From NCBI GenBank assembly GCA_013359125.1, contig JABWCR010000017.1, positions 1-64,000 on the forward strand: a stretch of 64,000 nucleotides of DNA, in the 5' to 3' direction. Positions 62,237 through 64,000 of the stretch are shown in pieces. A model generated the notes under the pieces. It was not told the DNA's origin and made no database searches. It saw only the letters and a program-made list of their open reading frames with translations. This stretch comes from Armatimonadota bacterium. GTDB lineage: Bacteria > Armatimonadota > Fimbriimonadia > Fimbriimonadales > GBS-DC. Made by a program: the position numbers and the translations under genes. The stretch's first letter is position 1. Each line of letters starts with the position of its first letter.

Positions 62237-62417
62237 GGATGCACCTCCTGGGCGATATTTCGACGCCTTGCGGGGAATCCTTCTAAATCTCATGTTGCTG
62301 GAATGTATGGTTGACGCTTATAGGCGCTGATCGCCATCTATGTGGGGGAGGCTTTCTTTCGACTGCGAGAGGAGGGTTGCCTTCCACCAAACTTTTAGAA
62401 AACTTCGCGCTAAAGGG

Positions 62418-62446
62418 TTGACAAATCTTGAGAAACTCGTTATACT
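62418..62446 (+). promoter_or_regulatory. Near-consensus promoter: TTGACA-N17-TATACT
   Basis: TTGACA (62418-62423) and TATACT (62441-62446) with a 17-nt spacer. ATG 62453 lies 6 nt after the -10 box, exactly where transcription should begin. This is the clearest leaderless promoter in the window. Confidence 0.8.
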
Positions 62447-62452
62447 ATCGTC

Positions 62453-64000
62453 ATGGCGGCTAATATGAGCGCACTGTTCAGTGTTATTCTGGCGTTCTTT
62501 GCAGTTGCTCTTGGATTCGGCCAGGGCGAGCAAGACATGCCGCCGAGATGCGTAACAGGGCAGTACTGCTTAGTTCAAAACGCCATCTACTTGGGCTCAG
62601 GCACGTACCTTGCCGATGGGATGGGGGCCTATTGTTCGCTTCCTGGGCATCAGCCGTCCGCGGTTCCGCTTGCAGCAACGGGTCAAATGGCCTTCTCTTT
62701 TGCAGCGCCTGCTACCGACTTCAACTTAGGCGGATTCTCTTACCTTTCGTCGCCGACGCCGGGCGGCGCTATTGGGTGCGGCTGGTTTGGATTGGATCGA
62801 ATTCAGATAGTTGTTTCCAAGGAGTACAGCGCCGAGAACAACTTGCTGTACGGCGTCTGGAAGGGTATTCCGACAAACTGGATACTTGAGGATCATGAAG
62901 AATCGACTTATGACCGAATGCGCGAGGTCATCGTCTACGATGCCGATGGGGTAGGCATTCGCTTCTTAGCCACCTTTGACTCGCAGACGGACCAATATAC
63001 CTATGCCTTGCCTAGCAGCGGATCGACCGGCGCGGCCACTGGAAGCCGGGCGATTTTGCTGCACTATCCTCAAGCTGAGCCCAATCACGTCCTGTATGGC
63101 GGCCCGCCAGGCGCTATGGGGTCCCAAGGCGCTTGGAATTATGGTTTTCACCTTACCGATACAGGAGACGGCGCCAAAGCGCTGCTTTCCAGCATCAAAG
63201 ATCCTATCGGCAATCTTGTAATCTTCGGCTTGGACCAGGGCTACAGGCTTGTAACTCCGCAGTTGATCGGCGCCGAGTATCGAATCGACATCGATGGCGG
63301 GGGCGTCGAATACCGAAATAGCCATCGATCAACAAACTGGATCTCGCTGGGGAGCGCGCCCTCGCCTGACGCCGACTGCGAAGGTTCAGAAGGGGTCTTC
63401 GGTTGGAACGGTCGGCAAGGTCAGACCAACGAGCCTTATTGGATCGAGTTGGAAAACGGATCATCAAGCGGTTCCAACTACACCTTGATTACCGAGGGCA
63501 GCGGCAGTTCCACTAGCCAAGTCCAACAAAAGTGGGTCTGGGAAGCGGCAAAGGATGTCGAGAAGCAACTCTACGGCTTCGCTTATGGGTGGACTACCGG
63601 ACAGCAGGATACTCTTCAGCGTCTCAAGACGTTCTACCTCGGCGAGATTCCGACATCGTATCAATATCAATACGACGCCGTCGACGTCAATGGCTGGACG
63701 GTCAATCGGGGTTTCAAAGTTACCATCAAGCCAGGCGTATCCAACCCCGCATCCAGCACGCCTCGAGCCGCCGAACTCTTCTTCGACTACGGCCCTGCGT
63801 CGCAACAGCCTCTTGGCGAGTTCAAAACGCTCAGAGTCAAGCGGCCCAAACTGAACGAAGAGAGCGGCAACGATCTGACTGTACATAGCTTCCAGGGCGG
63901 AACCGCGGCGTTCTCTCAAGTTTCTTACTACTCGGATGCGGAGGATGATCCGGAAGAGTACCGCTGGAGGCGGACTACCTACTTCCAATTTACCGATCTC
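62453..64000 (+). CDS. Large secreted protein, 5' part; runs off the window
   Basis: The frame is open from ATG 62453 to the last base (516 codons, no stop). A signal peptide reads MSALFSVILAFFAVALGFGQ. The exported part has beta-rich, aromatic text: YLGSGTYLADGMGAYCSLPG, IVYDADGVGIRFLATFDSQ and VIFGLDQGYRLVTPQLIGAE. I do not recognise a catalytic site. Phrases such as YDADGVGIRF and a very long open frame are compatible with an RHS/YD-repeat toxin-like or adhesin protein, but no YD repeats are reached before the window ends. The call is therefore only secreted protein of unknown function, partial. Confidence 0.65.
   Translation, partial: MAANMSALFSVILAFFAVALGFGQGEQDMPPRCVTGQYCLVQNAIYLGSGTYLADGMGAYCSLPGHQPSAVPLAATGQMAFSFAAPATDFNLGGFSYLSSPTPGGAIGCGWFGLDRIQIVVSKEYSAENNLLYGVWKGIPTNWILEDHEESTYDRMREVIVYDADGVGIRFLATFDSQTDQYTYALPSSGSTGAATGSRAILLHYPQAEPNHVLYGGPPGAMGSQGAWNYGFHLTDTGDGAKALLSSIKDPIGNLVIFGLDQGYRLVTPQLIGAEYRIDIDGGGVEYRNSHRSTNWISLGSAPSPDADCEGSEGVFGWNGRQGQTNEPYWIELENGSSSGSNYTLITEGSGSSTSQVQQKWVWEAAKDVEKQLYGFAYGWTTGQQDTLQRLKTFYLGEIPTSYQYQYDAVDVNGWTVNRGFKVTIKPGVSNPASSTPRAAELFFDYGPASQQPLGEFKTLRVKRPKLNEESGNDLTVHSFQGGTAAFSQVSYYSDAEDDPEEYRWRRTTYFQFTDL

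Noticed and set aside
1-64000. tRNA, rRNA, prophage or toxin-antitoxin genes
   Set aside because: None recognised on reading both strands; no cloverleaf-like TTCGA/ACC ends or phage genes were seen.

Overview
The window is a compact bacterial chromosome segment, fairly GC-rich by eye. It most resembles Armatimonadota, probably class Fimbriimonadia. The reasons are several pilin-like proteins carrying the prepilin leader with an H-X9-DG motif, four secreted proteins ending in a duplicated dockerin/EF-hand-like module, a PEP-CTERM remnant, and -10 boxes lying almost on start codons. This placement is inferred from protein style and was not tested phylogenetically.

Layout. 1-5.5 kb: a DcuC-like transporter, a nitrilase-family amidase, a scar of three broken secreted-protein fragments, and a REP-associated tyrosine transposase (RAYT) between two REP arrays of opposite orientation, then a TauE/SafE permease. 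5.5-16.8 kb: a GH172/DUF2961 enzyme, uvrC, two giant tandem paralogous secreted repeat proteins, an M61-type peptidase and a thioredoxin-like protein. 17.1-20.7 kb: a GspG-like pilin and three tandem ~298-residue pilin-like paralogs, at least two with their own promoter and one or two with clear terminators. 20.7-26.4 kb: an alkyltransferase-like protein, an aldehyde dehydrogenase, a di-haem peroxidase fused to a beta-helix, a TPR membrane protein and an E2 acyltransferase. 26.5-39.7 kb: a merged str-S10-spc ribosomal operon (rpsL to rplF) behind a leader with a terminator hairpin; it has no tuf, carries a second EF-G between rplE and rpsN, and stops at rplF. 39.8-54.6 kb: greA, secreted dockerin-type proteins, an SRAP protein, a fused sugar-binding protein/permease, a beta-lactamase-fold hydrolase, a DUF885 peptidase, an oxidoreductase, fRMsr, an alpha/beta hydrolase and a Ycf46-like AAA ATPase. 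54.6-64 kb: palindromes and a TPR remnant, a five-gene minus-strand operon (GyrI-like, DUF4139, ROK kinase, a small ORF, a class C-type serine hydrolase), a cytochrome/PHM-like protein, pterin dehydratase, aquaporin, and the start of a large secreted protein running off the window.

How it works together. Housekeeping information processing (ribosome, EF-G, GreA, UvrC, ATL) sits beside a large envelope and secreted-protein inventory (pilins, beta-helix and dockerin proteins, peptidases). Two regulatory themes recur. Several genes have a TATAAT-like box 6-7 nt before the start codon, implying leaderless mRNAs. A 44-nt three-block element (GATTCGTAC ... TTGTGCTACA-N11-TCCCGTTC) occurs three times, always pointing toward a gene 115-160 nt downstream. 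I found no tRNA, rRNA or CRISPR.
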